A stretch of 64,000 nt of DNA. Origin: Gemmataceae bacterium. GTDB lineage: Bacteria; Planctomycetota; Planctomycetia; Gemmatales; Gemmataceae. The DNA is taken from the NCBI GenBank assembly GCA_009691845.1, contig SIAJ01000009.1:1-64000 (forward strand). The letters run 5' to 3'. Positions 40,043 through 49,559 of this stretch are shown in pieces. Numbering within the stretch: position 1 is the first letter of the stretch; the number at the start of each line of letters is the position of its first letter. Under the pieces are notes generated by a model that worked only from the letters and a program-made list of their open reading frames with translations, made no database searches and had not been told where the DNA came from. A program made the translations under genes and the position numbers.

Positions 40043-42346
40043 ATGAGCAACCGGATCTTCCTTGGACTCTGCCTTCTCTGTACGCCGGTTCAGGCCCAGA
40101 AGGTTGAGCCAGTTACCGAGAAGCCGATCCGGCCCGCCGATCGGGCCCACTGGTCTTTTCAACCACCCAAGCGATCGAAGGTTCCGAATATTCGTTTGGG
40201 CTCGTGGGTTCGCAATCCGGTTGATGCCTTCATCCTGGCCCGGCTTGAGGCATTCGGGCTCGTGCCCGCAGCGCCTGCGGAACGACTCGCGCTGCTTCGC
40301 CGCGTCCACATTGATCTCGTCGGTATCTCCCCATCTCCTGAAGAGCAGGAAGCCTTCCTGACGGATTCTTCTCCAGATGCGTACGAAAAAGTCGTTGATC
40401 GCCTTCTGACCTCACCCCATTACGGCGAACGCTGGGCTCAGCGCTGGTTCGATGCGATTCGTTATGCCGAATCCAACGGTTACGAAGCCGATGGCGATCG
40501 TCCGAATGCGTGGCGTTATCGGGATTTCGTGGTGCGCTCGTTCAACGACAACAAACCCTTCGATCGGTTCCTGATCGAGCAACTCGCAGGCGACGAACTG
40601 GCAGCAGGGAAGGACCTTCGAGCCGCGGCCGAACTCTGGATCGCCACGGGCATCCATCGAGCCGGCCCGGTGCATCTCGTGAGCGGCAATTCCGACCCGG
40701 AGATCCTGCGCCAGGAAGTACTCACCGAGTACGTCCAGGGTGTCAGCTCGGCCGTGTTGGGACTGACGGTCAACTGTGCTCGCTGCCACGACCATAAGTT
40801 CGATCCGGTTTCCCAGGCGGATTATTACCGTCTCGAAGCCTTCTTCGCGGCCACGCGGTTCAAGGAAATCGACTTCGCCACGGCCGAGGAGAAGAAGGCG
40901 TACCAAACCGAAGTCTCCGCCCTGAACGAAAAAATCAAGCCATTCAGGAGTCAAATCGAAGCCATCGACGCGAAATATCGCCCGGGGATTCGCGAGGCCA
41001 AACGTCTGAAGCTTGAGCCGATCTTCCGCGAGGCCCATGATACCGACGTCAAGAAACGGACAAAGGAGCAGGCTCAACTCGTGAAGGAGTCGGAAGTCCT
41101 GCTCAAGGTGACGTGGGATGAAGTCGTCGCGGCACTCTCACCCGAAGACCGACTGAGACGCGGTGCATTGCGGGCGCAGATGCACGAACTTCAGGCTAAG
41201 ATGCCTGCCCCCCCGCCAGGAGCCTGGGCCATCGGTAATGACGAGAAAATTCCACCCACGTACATACTCCGTCGCGGCGAAGTGAAACGGAAGGGTGGCA
41301 CCGTCGAGCCCGATTTTCCTCGCATCCTGGAGCCCGGGGATCCCGGGAAAGAACCGAGCGTTCGCCGAAACCGCATCGATCTGGCGAAGTGGATCACACG
41401 TCCCGATCATCCGCTGTCGGCACGTGTGTTCGTCAATCGCGTCTGGCAGCATCATTTCGGCCGCGGAATTGTCGGCACGCCGAACGATTTCGGCCTGCGT
41501 GGCGAGAAACCGACGCATCCCGAGTTGCTCGACTGGCTGGCCACGGAGTTCGTGGCAAGCGGCTGGAAGATCAAGGACCTGCATCGGCTGATCGTGCTCT
41601 CGAACACGTATCGCCAATCTGAACGTGTCAGGAATGAGGAGTTAGGAGTGAAGAGTAAGGAGCCCACTCCGCACTCCAAAGACCCCGAGAACAGATTGCT
41701 GTGGAAGATGCCCCGCCGACGCCTGGAAGGTGAGTCGTTACGGGATGCGATGCTGGCGGCCTCGGGAACTTTGAATCGCCAAGTCGGTGGCCCAAGCGTT
41801 CGAGTGCCATTGGAACCCGAGGTATACGACTTGCTGTTCACGGAAGGGGAACCCGACGGTTTGTGGCACGTCACGCCGGATGTTTCTCAGCACAATCGTC
41901 GGAGTCTTTACTTGCTCGCGAAACGCAACGTCCGCTTGCCGATGCTGGAAGCATTCGATCAGCCCGATAGCCTGACGCCGTGTGCGGCGCGCGCCGTTTC
42001 GACTTTCGCCCCGCAAGCCCTGATTCTAATGAACGGGCCGTTCGCACAAGAACAAAGCCGGGCGATGGCAGCTAGCGTGATTCGCGAGGCTGGCAATGAG
42101 CCGGAGAAGCAAATCGCGCTGGCATATCGGCGAGCGTTTTGCCGAGCGCCGACTGTCGAGGAGGTGCGGCTCGCTAGGGAATTCCTCGACGGACAGGTTG
42201 GATTGGTTCAAGAACGTTTTCTGGCTCGCTTGCCGGCCGGGGTGCCCGAACGATTGCCCAAGGATGCGGATGTAGCCCAGGCCGTGGCGCTCGCGGATTT
42301 CTGTTTGGCGTTGTTCAATGCGAATGAGTTTGTGTACATGCCGTGA
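40043..42346 (+). CDS. DUF1549/DUF1553 protein with heptad-repeat insertion
   Basis: The 767-aa product has a signal peptide (MSNRIFLGLCLLCTPVQA). DUF1549 follows, with LLRRVHIDLVGISPSPEEQE, YGERWAQRWFDAIRYAESNG and LTVNCARCHDHKFDPVS, the latter with a CxxCH motif. DUF1553 has ARVFVNRVWQHHFGRGIVGT and HPELLDWLATEFVASGWKI, and near the end PMLEAFDQPDSLTPC. Between SNTYRQSER and DPENRLLWKMP lies VRNEELGVKSKEPTPHSK, which is encoded by 7-nt repeats and looks inserted. There is no separate N-terminal cytochrome domain, and no DUF1501 gene follows. Start ATG 40043 is favoured by the signal peptide and the GGAGG upstream. Confidence 0.92.
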   Translation: MSNRIFLGLCLLCTPVQAQKVEPVTEKPIRPADRAHWSFQPPKRSKVPNIRLGSWVRNPVDAFILARLEAFGLVPAAPAERLALLRRVHIDLVGISPSPEEQEAFLTDSSPDAYEKVVDRLLTSPHYGERWAQRWFDAIRYAESNGYEADGDRPNAWRYRDFVVRSFNDNKPFDRFLIEQLAGDELAAGKDLRAAAELWIATGIHRAGPVHLVSGNSDPEILRQEVLTEYVQGVSSAVLGLTVNCARCHDHKFDPVSQADYYRLEAFFAATRFKEIDFATAEEKKAYQTEVSALNEKIKPFRSQIEAIDAKYRPGIREAKRLKLEPIFREAHDTDVKKRTKEQAQLVKESEVLLKVTWDEVVAALSPEDRLRRGALRAQMHELQAKMPAPPPGAWAIGNDEKIPPTYILRRGEVKRKGGTVEPDFPRILEPGDPGKEPSVRRNRIDLAKWITRPDHPLSARVFVNRVWQHHFGRGIVGTPNDFGLRGEKPTHPELLDWLATEFVASGWKIKDLHRLIVLSNTYRQSERVRNEELGVKSKEPTPHSKDPENRLLWKMPRRRLEGESLRDAMLAASGTLNRQVGGPSVRVPLEPEVYDLLFTEGEPDGLWHVTPDVSQHNRRSLYLLAKRNVRLPMLEAFDQPDSLTPCAARAVSTFAPQALILMNGPFAQEQSRAMAASVIREAGNEPEKQIALAYRRAFCRAPTVEEVRLAREFLDGQVGLVQERFLARLPAGVPERLPKDADVAQAVALADFCLALFNANEFVYMP
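41631..41677. repeat. Heptanucleotide-repeat tract inside a DUF1549/DUF1553 gene
   Basis: The units GGAATGA, GGAGTTA, GGAGTGA and AGAGTAA are in tandem 7-nt steps, followed by GGAGCCC and two partial complementary units ending CACTCC. It is read in frame as NEELGVKSKEPTPHS, sequence that does not belong to the domain. Confidence 0.8.
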
Positions 42347-42411
42347 AACGCCACGCACCGTTCGAAGGCTTCGCGGTACATCGAGACTAAACGATCCGAG
42401 GCGATTCCAGA

Positions 42412-43860
42412 ATGGACCCTACTCTCCGTCGTTCGCTCTACTCGCTCATGCTCGTGGCCACCACGGGCATGATGGTAGCCCGCGTCGTCAATGTCGAATT
42501 TCTCTTCGAGCCCAGTTTGTACAAGGCCTATCCCAAGCGAAACTGGCCAAAGGACAAGCCAGACCCGCAGCCTTCGTTCGGTTCAAATGATCGGGCCCGC
42601 TGGGCAACCGTGAAGGCCCTCGTCGAAAATGGCGAGTTCAAAATCGGGGAGCGAATTGCAGATCCCACTGTTCCCAAGGGTTATCGAGACGAAGGGGTAT
42701 TGTTTTCGCCGGGCTTCGGTTCCGTGGATGTGGTTTTGCACCCGGAACGACAGCACTTCTATTCCACCAAACCGCCACTGCTCACGATGATCGCAGCGGG
42801 CGAGTACTGGGTGATCTATCACGTCTTCAAGAAGGAAATTGCCGCGCAGCGATGGGAGACAGTCATTCCCATTCTGCTGCTCACGAACGTCCTGCCCTTG
42901 ATACTCTCGCTGTGGCTGCTCTCACGGCTACTCGAGAGCTACGGCCAAACCGACTGGGGCCGGCTGTTCGTGTTCGCGGTTGCGTGTTTCGCAACCTTCC
43001 TGCCGACCTTCGCGAACACCTTGAACAACCATGTGCCGGCGAGTTGTTGCGTCATGTACGCGACATATGCGCTCCTCGGAGTGGGCAGGCAACGTGGGCT
43101 GCAGGAGTCGAATAGTTCGGGGATTCAGATCACCAGTTCGCCTTTCCGATTGCTGTTGGTCGGCCTCTTCTCGGGCTTGGCCGCGAGCATGGATCTTCCC
43201 GCACTGGCCTTTGCGGGCATCGCGGCCACCTTGATCTTCACCCAATCGTGGAAAGGCCTGATTTGGTTTCTGCCCGCTCTGGTGTTACCGCTTAACGTTC
43301 AAACCTACATCAACTACCTCATGATCGACACCTGGAAACCGATCTACGCGATGTTTGGCACCGAATGGTACGAGTACGCGGGCAGCCACTGGGCGAAACG
43401 GCACGATGCGAAACCGGAGGGAATTGACTTCGCCAACGAGCCAAAGCACGTATACACGTTTCACTTACTGTTCGGGCATCACGGCTTGTTCTCGCTGACG
43501 CCCGTGTGGCTCATCGCACTCGTGGGCATGGGCATGGTGTTCAGCCGCGAGCGTCTGGCCGGCCTCTTTCATCGCGGGACGATTGTGACGCTGCTCGTCG
43601 TTGTCGTGTTCTACATTTTCAAGAGCAACAACTACGGAGGCTGGACGAGCGGACCACGCTGGTTCTTTTGGTTGACACCGATGCTGCTATTGGCCATGCT
43701 CCCCGCGGCCGACGTACTGAGCCGCTCGAAAAGCGGTCGTGGGTTCGCCTATCTGTGCTTGGGCGTGTCCGCGTTCTCGGCCACGTATCCCTGGGCAAAT
43801 CCCTGGCGACATCCGTGGGCGTACCAGATGTGCGAGTACATGGACTGGGTGAAATATTAA
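42412..43860 (+). CDS. Polytopic membrane protein, probable GT39-type transferase
   Basis: The 482-aa product has about nine membrane helices (for example IPILLLTNVLPLILSLWLLS and LLLVGLFSGLAASMDLPALA). An extracytoplasmic loop after the first helix holds SFGSNDRARWATVKALVENG and HFYSTKPPLLTMIAAGEYWV, and STKPPLLT is a characteristic part of GT39/ArnT-like enzymes. Its substrate is unknown; it may glycosylate lipids or proteins. The start ATG 42412 is probable; no strong ribosome-binding site is seen. The CPBP gene follows after ten bases, so the two are co-transcribed. Confidence 0.75.
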   Translation: MDPTLRRSLYSLMLVATTGMMVARVVNVEFLFEPSLYKAYPKRNWPKDKPDPQPSFGSNDRARWATVKALVENGEFKIGERIADPTVPKGYRDEGVLFSPGFGSVDVVLHPERQHFYSTKPPLLTMIAAGEYWVIYHVFKKEIAAQRWETVIPILLLTNVLPLILSLWLLSRLLESYGQTDWGRLFVFAVACFATFLPTFANTLNNHVPASCCVMYATYALLGVGRQRGLQESNSSGIQITSSPFRLLLVGLFSGLAASMDLPALAFAGIAATLIFTQSWKGLIWFLPALVLPLNVQTYINYLMIDTWKPIYAMFGTEWYEYAGSHWAKRHDAKPEGIDFANEPKHVYTFHLLFGHHGLFSLTPVWLIALVGMGMVFSRERLAGLFHRGTIVTLLVVVVFYIFKSNNYGGWTSGPRWFFWLTPMLLLAMLPAADVLSRSKSGRGFAYLCLGVSAFSATYPWANPWRHPWAYQMCEYMDWVKY

Positions 43861-43870
43861 CGAGGCCGAC

Positions 43871-45067
43871 ATGGCGACCGACGATTTCGATGATTACGAC
43901 GATGCGATGCCACCAAGCGACCCTCCGGTGCTCCGCCCTTTGCATCCCGATGAGATGTCGCGCGAAGAGTTGCGCGCGAAGTATTTGAAGCCGGGGTTTG
44001 GGTTTTGGATGGCGGTGCTCTGGTGTGTGCTGTATCTGCTCGTGACACAAATTGTGGCGGGAATCGTCTTTGGCATCCCGATCATCGGCATCGCGATGAT
44101 CCCCGAGTTTCAGGAAAACGGGATGGAAGTCCTGAACGATCCGGCAAAGCTAAACGCCTGGATGGCGGGGCCAGATGGTCGCGTGGCCACTCTGTTGGTT
44201 GTTGCAGCAACACAGTTTTTCGGCTTGGCTTTTAGCCTCTTGCTCTTGCGTCTTCGCTGTGGAAAATCGTGGAAACGCAAGATCGCTTTGACCCGGCTTC
44301 CCTTCGGGATCCACGGATTGCTCGTGCTGATAGGATTTCCGGCTTTGCTGGCTGTTGGTGCCACTATTGAAATCCCGATCGAGAAGTATGTGCCTAGCAT
44401 CCAGCAAATCCTCGATGCTTTGAACATCAACTTCAAGTTTGATGGTTCCGAAACTCTCATACCTTTGCTGAAGCATACTCCGTTCTTGTTCGCGATCTTC
44501 GCGATTGCAATCGCGCCAGGAATTTGCGAGGAGATGTTTTGCCGTGGGTTTATCGCCCAGGGCTTGGGGGGACGCTACAGCATGTGGTTGGTTGTGGTGA
44601 TTACTTCGTTTCTGTTTGGGTGCCTGCACATGGATCCCCGACAAGGACTTGGTGCAGGACTGTTAGGCTTGGCCATTCATGGTTCCTATGTCGCTACCCG
44701 TTCGATGCTCGTCCCCATGTTCATTCACTTTGCAAACAACGGCATGGCCGTAGTCCACTTCAACGAGGGACTGGCCTTTCCGATTCTCGCACCACTCGAG
44801 GAAACTTTGAAAGGTGCTCCAGCGTTGTTCGTTCTGAGTTCGGTCCTGTTCTTCAGTGCCGTCTGCTACGCCCTCTACCAAACCCGCTGCAAGCTCGCCC
44901 CGGTCGAACCGGGAATGCCAACCTGGGAGCCGAAAGGCGTCAGTAGTGTGGAACTTCCGCCGCCGAACTCCGGGACCATTGTCACGCACGACCCGATCTC
45001 CACGTTGAGCGTGGGACTGGTTCTAGCGGGGGCGGTTATCTTTGGAATGGTGCTGGCGTTTGCGTAA
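43871..45067 (+). CDS. CPBP family intramembrane metalloprotease
   Basis: The 398-aa product has a soluble acidic N-terminus then about eight membrane helices. The three CPBP (Abi/Rce1-like) motifs are present: EEMFCRG, with the two Glu and the Arg; FLFGCLH with its His; and HFANN near 280. The family cleaves or scaffolds membrane substrates. The first two helices and the C-terminal extra helix extend the core. It follows the GT39-like gene by ten bases. Confidence 0.9.
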   Translation: MATDDFDDYDDAMPPSDPPVLRPLHPDEMSREELRAKYLKPGFGFWMAVLWCVLYLLVTQIVAGIVFGIPIIGIAMIPEFQENGMEVLNDPAKLNAWMAGPDGRVATLLVVAATQFFGLAFSLLLLRLRCGKSWKRKIALTRLPFGIHGLLVLIGFPALLAVGATIEIPIEKYVPSIQQILDALNINFKFDGSETLIPLLKHTPFLFAIFAIAIAPGICEEMFCRGFIAQGLGGRYSMWLVVVITSFLFGCLHMDPRQGLGAGLLGLAIHGSYVATRSMLVPMFIHFANNGMAVVHFNEGLAFPILAPLEETLKGAPALFVLSSVLFFSAVCYALYQTRCKLAPVEPGMPTWEPKGVSSVELPPPNSGTIVTHDPISTLSVGLVLAGAVIFGMVLAFA

Positions 45068-45077
45068 AGGCAAAGGC

Positions 45078-45135
45078 GAGCGGCGTAAGCCGCCGGGTGA
45101 TGTTGCCGAACATCACCCGGCGGCTTACGCCGCTC
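45078..45135. repeat. 27-bp perfect inverted repeat, GGCGTAAGCCGCC family
   Basis: Arms 45078-45104 and 45109-45135 pair exactly around GCCG. It lies between the convergent CPBP and toroid genes and could serve as a bidirectional terminator. Its arm core GAGCGGCGTAAGCCGCC recurs at 50993-51069 and 55218-55264. Confidence 0.92.
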
Positions 45136-45149
45136 GGCTCGCCAGTCGG

Positions 45150-46241
45150 TTACTTCTTCGTCACATAGCTCAACGACAAAATCGCAAATGAAGTTGCGAG
45201 TTCCTGCGAGTTCTCCATGAACTGTCCGTTTAAATTCTTCCAGCTCCCATCGTCCGCTTGCTTTTTCTTCAGTGTCTCAAACAGTTCCTTTCGCCAATCG
45301 TGCTTCTTGCCGACTGCATCGGTAAAGATGTCTTCGTCGAGTGCGTCCATCGCCTTGGCGAAGACGTGGTAGTAGTAGTAGAGTCCCGAGTCTTTCTGGC
45401 CGGGGTTCTCTTCCAGCGTGTAATGTTGCTTGATCCAGTCGATGGCCGCCTTCACTCGTGGGTCGTCCTTGCCAATACCGGCATAGAGGAAGCTCTTGAG
45501 GCCGGCGTAGGTCATGCCGCCTTCGGACCGCAAGCCGCCTTCCGGAGTGCGTTTGGCACTCTTGGCATTCGTGGCATCGAATGGGTTGTAAACGAAGCCG
45601 CCCTTGTCCGCGGCCGTGGCCTTCTTCGCATAATCCTGCTTGTTCCCTTCGCCGGCCAGATTTTGGCATCGGCTCAGGAAAATGATCGCGTTCTTGATTG
45701 CCGGGTCGTCCTTTGGCACGCCGGCTGCGAGCAAGGCCTCCAGCGTGAAGTGCGCGTTGGAGACGTCCGGTCGCGACTTCGCGTCGTAGCCGAAGCCGCC
45801 GAAGGGGAGTGCATCTACCGCTCCGCCTTGCTGCAGTGTCTTTAGATACTTGCTGGCATTGGCGATCACCGCATCGTACTTGCCGCTCTTGTTTGCCTCC
45901 TTGAAGGTGACGAGTGCGATGCTGGTCGTGTAGTTTTGCAGGAACCCGGCATAGACACCGCCATCCTTCTGAACGTGTTTTTCGACGCTGGCCAGTGCTT
46001 TAACCACAACCGGATCGTCGATGGGCTTACCCAGGCGGACGAGTGCGGCCGCAATGAGGGCGGTCGTGCCCGGACCTGCTTTGACCGGCTCGAATGAGCC
46101 ATCGTCCTTCTGCCTGCCTTTCAAGAAGTCGTAGGCCTTGTCCGTTACCGCCTTGACCTCTTTCGGATCGGGGCCGGCCTTCTGAGCGAACGCCGGTGCG
46201 GCAACGGCGAGGGTTAGAGCGAAGGTCAATAAACGTTGCAC
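45150..46241 (-). CDS. Exported alpha/alpha-toroid (prenyltransferase/squalene-oxidase repeat) protein
   Basis: The 363-aa product has a signal peptide (VQRLLTFALTLAVAAPAFAQ) and repeats with the toroid signature: YDFLKGRQKDDGSFEP, QKDGGVYAG, KGGFVYNP, PEGGLRSEGGMTYAGLKSFL, KQADDGSWKNLNGQFMENSQ. The DxDD catalytic motif is absent. No CxxCH motif is visible, unlike the relative at 36577-37551. The start is GTG 46241, preceded by AGGAG and placed directly on the signal peptide; the open frame to 46280 is not conserved. The gene is divergent from the DAACS symporter gene. Function unknown. Confidence 0.88.
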   Translation of the reverse strand: MQRLLTFALTLAVAAPAFAQKAGPDPKEVKAVTDKAYDFLKGRQKDDGSFEPVKAGPGTTALIAAALVRLGKPIDDPVVVKALASVEKHVQKDGGVYAGFLQNYTTSIALVTFKEANKSGKYDAVIANASKYLKTLQQGGAVDALPFGGFGYDAKSRPDVSNAHFTLEALLAAGVPKDDPAIKNAIIFLSRCQNLAGEGNKQDYAKKATAADKGGFVYNPFDATNAKSAKRTPEGGLRSEGGMTYAGLKSFLYAGIGKDDPRVKAAIDWIKQHYTLEENPGQKDSGLYYYYHVFAKAMDALDEDIFTDAVGKKHDWRKELFETLKKKQADDGSWKNLNGQFMENSQELATSFAILSLSYVTKK

Positions 46242-46430
46242 GATACGATACTCCTGGAGTGAAGCGGAACTTGAGGGCAAATCGTGTTCCGGAGTTGAAC
46301 GGGCTCTCAGGTTCTTTGTAGGCAGTCACTCGAAGATACACACTGATCGCAGGCACGCAAAATTTAGCCCGAGGGGGCCATTTTTTGACCGGATCGAATC
46401 CACACCATCCATCGCTCATACGCTAGTTTC

Positions 46431-47717
46431 ATGCTCACCTTCCTTCGCACTCGCTCGCTGACCCAGTGGATTCTGGTGTCGATGGTCGTCGGTACGCTCG
46501 TGGGTTGGGCGTTTCCGGAATCGTCGCAGAGCCTCAAGCCTCTCTCGACCATCTTCCTGCGGATGATCAAGTCGCTGATCGCCCCGCTCATCTTCGCGAC
46601 GCTGGTGGTCGGTATCGCGGGACACGGCGACGACATGAAGCGTGTTGGCCGCCTGGCATTCAAATCGCTCGTCTATTTCGAGATTGTAACCACGCTCGCC
46701 TTGTTCATCGGCCTGGCGTTCGTGAATCTCACCGAACCGGGCGTGGGAGTGAACCTCCCGGCAGAAGCGGGCAAGGCCGGGGAGTTAAAGGGCAAGCAGA
46801 AGACCTTTGGCGAGATCGTCGAACACGTGCCTCCTCAAAGCGTCTTTGAAGCAGCCGCCACGAACGACGTGTTGCAGATCGTCTTCTGGTCGATTCTCTT
46901 CGCGGTCGCTCTCACGCAAGTGCGCGGCAAATCCAAAGAGGTCATGATCAACGGGCTGGAATCGCTGGCACAGGTGATGTTCAAGTTCACAGGCATCGTG
47001 ATGAAGTATGCCCCGATCGGCATTGGGGCCGCGATTGCTGTCACGGTCGGCCACAGCGGTCTCGGCATTCTCCAGAACCTGGCGATTCTCATTCTGACGC
47101 TCTACATCGCCCTCGTTGTCTTCATGCTGGTCGTGCTGTTGCCGGTCGCACTCGTGGCTCGCGTGCCGTTGAAGAAGTTCGGCAAGGCTATCAAGGAGCC
47201 GGCCCTGATCGCGTTCTCCACCACCTCTTCCGAAGCGGCCCTGCCAAAAGCGATGCTGGCGATGCAGGCCATTGGCGTGCCCAAGCGTGTCGTGGCGTTT
47301 GTCATGCCGACGGGCTACTCGTTCAACCTGGACGGCACGACGCTCTACTTGGCCGTGGCGTCGATCTTCGCGGCGCAAGCGGCCGGCGTACATATGAGCT
47401 TCGATCAACAGCTCGTGATGATGCTCACGCTGATGCTGACGAGCAAAGGCGTAGCCGGTGTGCCACGCGCATCGCTGGTGATCCTGGCGGGAACCTTGGT
47501 CTCCTTCGATCTGCCCCTGGCCGCCATCGCCGTGATCCTGGGTGTGGATGAACTGATGGACATGGCCCGCACGACCGTGAACCTGATCGGCAACTGCCTG
47601 GCAACCTGCGTGATGGCCCGCTGGGAAGGGGAGTTCGACGACAATGCAACGGGCGAACTGATCGTCGAACCAGATGTGCCGACGCTTAATGTCACGAAAA
47701 GTGAGCCGGCGACGTAA
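46431..47717 (+). CDS. Dicarboxylate/amino acid:cation symporter (DAACS family)
   Basis: The 428-aa product has the eight-helix core of the GltP/DctA family. The hairpin HP1 serine motif STTSSEAALPKAM, the NLDGTTLYLAV motif of helix 7, and DELMDMARTTVNLIGNCL in helix 8 are all present, and these carry the substrate- and sodium-binding residues. The N-terminus is LTQWILVSMVVGTLVGWAF. Substrate may be glutamate, aspartate or a dicarboxylate; the family cannot be split further by eye. It stands between divergent and decayed neighbours, so probably on its own promoter. Confidence 0.93.
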   Translation: MLTFLRTRSLTQWILVSMVVGTLVGWAFPESSQSLKPLSTIFLRMIKSLIAPLIFATLVVGIAGHGDDMKRVGRLAFKSLVYFEIVTTLALFIGLAFVNLTEPGVGVNLPAEAGKAGELKGKQKTFGEIVEHVPPQSVFEAAATNDVLQIVFWSILFAVALTQVRGKSKEVMINGLESLAQVMFKFTGIVMKYAPIGIGAAIAVTVGHSGLGILQNLAILILTLYIALVVFMLVVLLPVALVARVPLKKFGKAIKEPALIAFSTTSSEAALPKAMLAMQAIGVPKRVVAFVMPTGYSFNLDGTTLYLAVASIFAAQAAGVHMSFDQQLVMMLTLMLTSKGVAGVPRASLVILAGTLVSFDLPLAAIAVILGVDELMDMARTTVNLIGNCLATCVMARWEGEFDDNATGELIVEPDVPTLNVTKSEPAT

Positions 47718-47754
47718 GTCGGCGGAGTTTGGAATTCCCTTCGGAGAACCGTCG

Positions 47755-48101
47755 ATGTCATTCCAAGCTCAGCCTTTGGTCGGTCACCGGGTTCAACTTG
47801 AACCTCTTGAGCCTGCCCATCGCGAACCGCTACGTGAAGCGGCGAACGACGAACGCATCTGGCGGCACACAATCGAGGTTGCTCGCGGAAAAATATTCGA
47901 TGTCTGGTTCGATCAAGCTCTTGCCGAGCAGCAGGCCTGCCGACGGATTCCTTTCGCGGTTCGGAACCGTTCCGATGGCCGATTGATCAGCGGCATATGG
48001 TCGTACAGGAAGGCCGTCTCCGCGACAGCGTGGTTTTCAGCATTCTTGCGAGCGAATGGCCGGGCGTTCGTGCGGGATTGCAACGCAGGCTCGAGAAATG
48101 A
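47755..48101 (+). pseudogene. GNAT acetyltransferase with internal deletion (RimJ/RimL type)
   Basis: From ATG 47755, with GGAGAACC ahead, the frame reads MSFQAQPLVGHRVQLEPLEP, then NDERIWRHTIEVARGK and ends its homology at DGRLISG near 47995. In the next frame the sequence from there is HMVVQEGRLRDSVVFSILAS, then EWPGVRAGLQRRLEK and a stop at 48099-48101. This is the usual C-terminus of the same GNAT family. The central 70 or so residues, including the acetyl-CoA-binding strand, are missing and the halves are out of frame. One deletion explains both. The enzyme is certainly inactive. Confidence 0.85.
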
Positions 48102-48204
48102 GCAACCCGTTCCGGAGGCCGTGGCCATCAATTGGCTGGACTAATGCCAAGCGAGAAGGTAAAATTTCTCCTCATCTTTATCTCTGTCACATTCGAGATT
48201 CATT

Positions 48205-49056
48205 ATGTATTCGAGCAAACGTACTCCCCGGAGAGCCTTCACGCTTATCGAACTTTTGGTGGTAATCGCGATCATTGCGATCCTGATTGGTTTGTTGTTG
48301 CCGGCCGTGCAGAAAGTGCGCGAGGCCGCCAATCGCATGAAGTGTTCGAACAACCTCAAACAAATTGGCGTCGCCTACCATAGTTATCACGATACGCTCG
48401 GCCGATTCCCGGCAGCGGGTGACAACGGTCCGACGGCATGCTGCTCGGCGGACGCAGGTTACTTCGATTATTACAACTGGACCTATCACATCCTCCCGTA
48501 CCTGGAACAGGACAACATTTGGCGATTGGGCCAAACCAACCAGGCGGCCCTACGAACCTCGATCACCAAGACCTATTTTTGCCCGACCCGCCGCCAGACT
48601 CAACTCTATAAGAACGTGGCGAAGAGCGATTACGCAGCCTCCCGTGGTACGGGTGAGAATGGCGTTGCCTCTCGCTACAACCTCGGCTTCGTGGTAATGA
48701 TGGCCCATATCCTGGATGGCACGTCCAATACTCTCCTGGCCGGTGAAACGCGCGTGCACCGAGCGTTCATGATCGCCGGCGACGATTGCTGTTCCGACAA
48801 CGAGGACGCCTACACCAACGGTTGGGCCGACGATGTGGTTCGCCATGGTGCCTCCCCGCCGCAGCCGGACATATGGAATCCTGCGTTAATCGGGGGCGTG
48901 GCCGATGGGTACTTCGGGTCCAGCCATCCCACCGGGATAAACGCTGTCCTCGTGGACGGGTCCGTCCGGCATATCCGCTTCAGCGTGAACGCGACCACTT
49001 TCAGCCGCCTCGCACAACGCGACGATGGCCAAAATGTCGATCACGACGGTCTCTAA
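48205..49056 (+). CDS. DUF1559 prepilin-like protein
   Basis: The 283-aa product begins with [20 protein letters not shown], the prepilin motif, then [20 protein letters not shown], the DUF1559 start. The C-terminal motif is [21 protein letters not shown] cysteine cluster ([20 protein letters not shown]) is unusual and may form disulfides. It is followed 14 bases later by a lipoprotein gene, a frequent pairing in planctomycetes. Probably surface-exposed after processing by prepilin peptidase. Confidence 0.92.
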   Translation: MYSSKRTPRRAFTLIELLVVIAIIAILIGLLLPAVQKVREAANRMKCSNNLKQIGVAYHSYHDTLGRFPAAGDNGPTACCSADAGYFDYYNWTYHILPYLEQDNIWRLGQTNQAALRTSITKTYFCPTRRQTQLYKNVAKSDYAASRGTGENGVASRYNLGFVVMMAHILDGTSNTLLAGETRVHRAFMIAGDDCCSDNEDAYTNGWADDVVRHGASPPQPDIWNPALIGGVADGYFGSSHPTGINAVLVDGSVRHIRFSVNATTFSRLAQRDDGQNVDHDGL

Positions 49057-49070
49057 TACTCGGACATCCC

Positions 49071-49538
49071 ATGAAACCGCTTCACTTCCCCGGTCGCTGG
49101 GCCGGGGGTATTGCTTTGTGCCTCACCACCTTGCTTGTTGCGGGCTGCGAGACCCGCGTCGCAATCACCGGCAAGGTGCTCAACGCCGGCCAACCGTTGC
49201 CGAAAGCCGAACTGCGTTGGGTTTCTGAATCCGACTCCTCGTTGTTTGTCGGTGGCGCAACGGACGCGTCGGGCAATATCATCGTGGACGCGGGTGGGAA
49301 GAGTGCTATTCCTGTTGGCAATTACAAGGTCACTGTCGTTTGGTGGCGATTGGCCAACGGCAAGCCGTTGCCGGACGGCGAAGAAGGCACGGCCATCAAG
49401 GGAAAGCCAGGTGCCGCCAAGCAATTCTCTGCGACGCTCGATGTGGAGATCACCAAGGGAACAACTCAGGTCGATCTCGATGTGACCGGGAAGGGAACCG
49501 TGGTCGGCGACATCAAACCTGCGAGTGTCTTGCCCTAG
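49071..49538 (+). CDS. Small lipoprotein with Ig-like/carboxypeptidase-regulatory-type fold
   Basis: The 155-aa product has a lipoprotein signal (GGIALCLTTLLVAGC) with cleavage before Cys. The mature part, ETRVAITGKVLNAGQPLPKA and SAIPVGNYKVTVVWWRL, is the pattern of the small beta-sandwich lipoproteins that follow DUF1559 genes in planctomycetes. The function is unknown. Start ATG 49071 is chosen for the lipoprotein signal; it is followed by an unrelated minus-strand gene. Confidence 0.85.
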   Translation: MKPLHFPGRWAGGIALCLTTLLVAGCETRVAITGKVLNAGQPLPKAELRWVSESDSSLFVGGATDASGNIIVDAGGKSAIPVGNYKVTVVWWRLANGKPLPDGEEGTAIKGKPGAAKQFSATLDVEITKGTTQVDLDVTGKGTVVGDIKPASVLP

Positions 49539-49559
49539 CATAAAACACTCGCAGCCGAT

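Noticed and set aside
36577-46241. Toroid proteins called squalene-hopene cyclases
   Set aside because: Both lack the DxDD catalytic motif and are too short, and both carry export signals. They share only the repeat fold.
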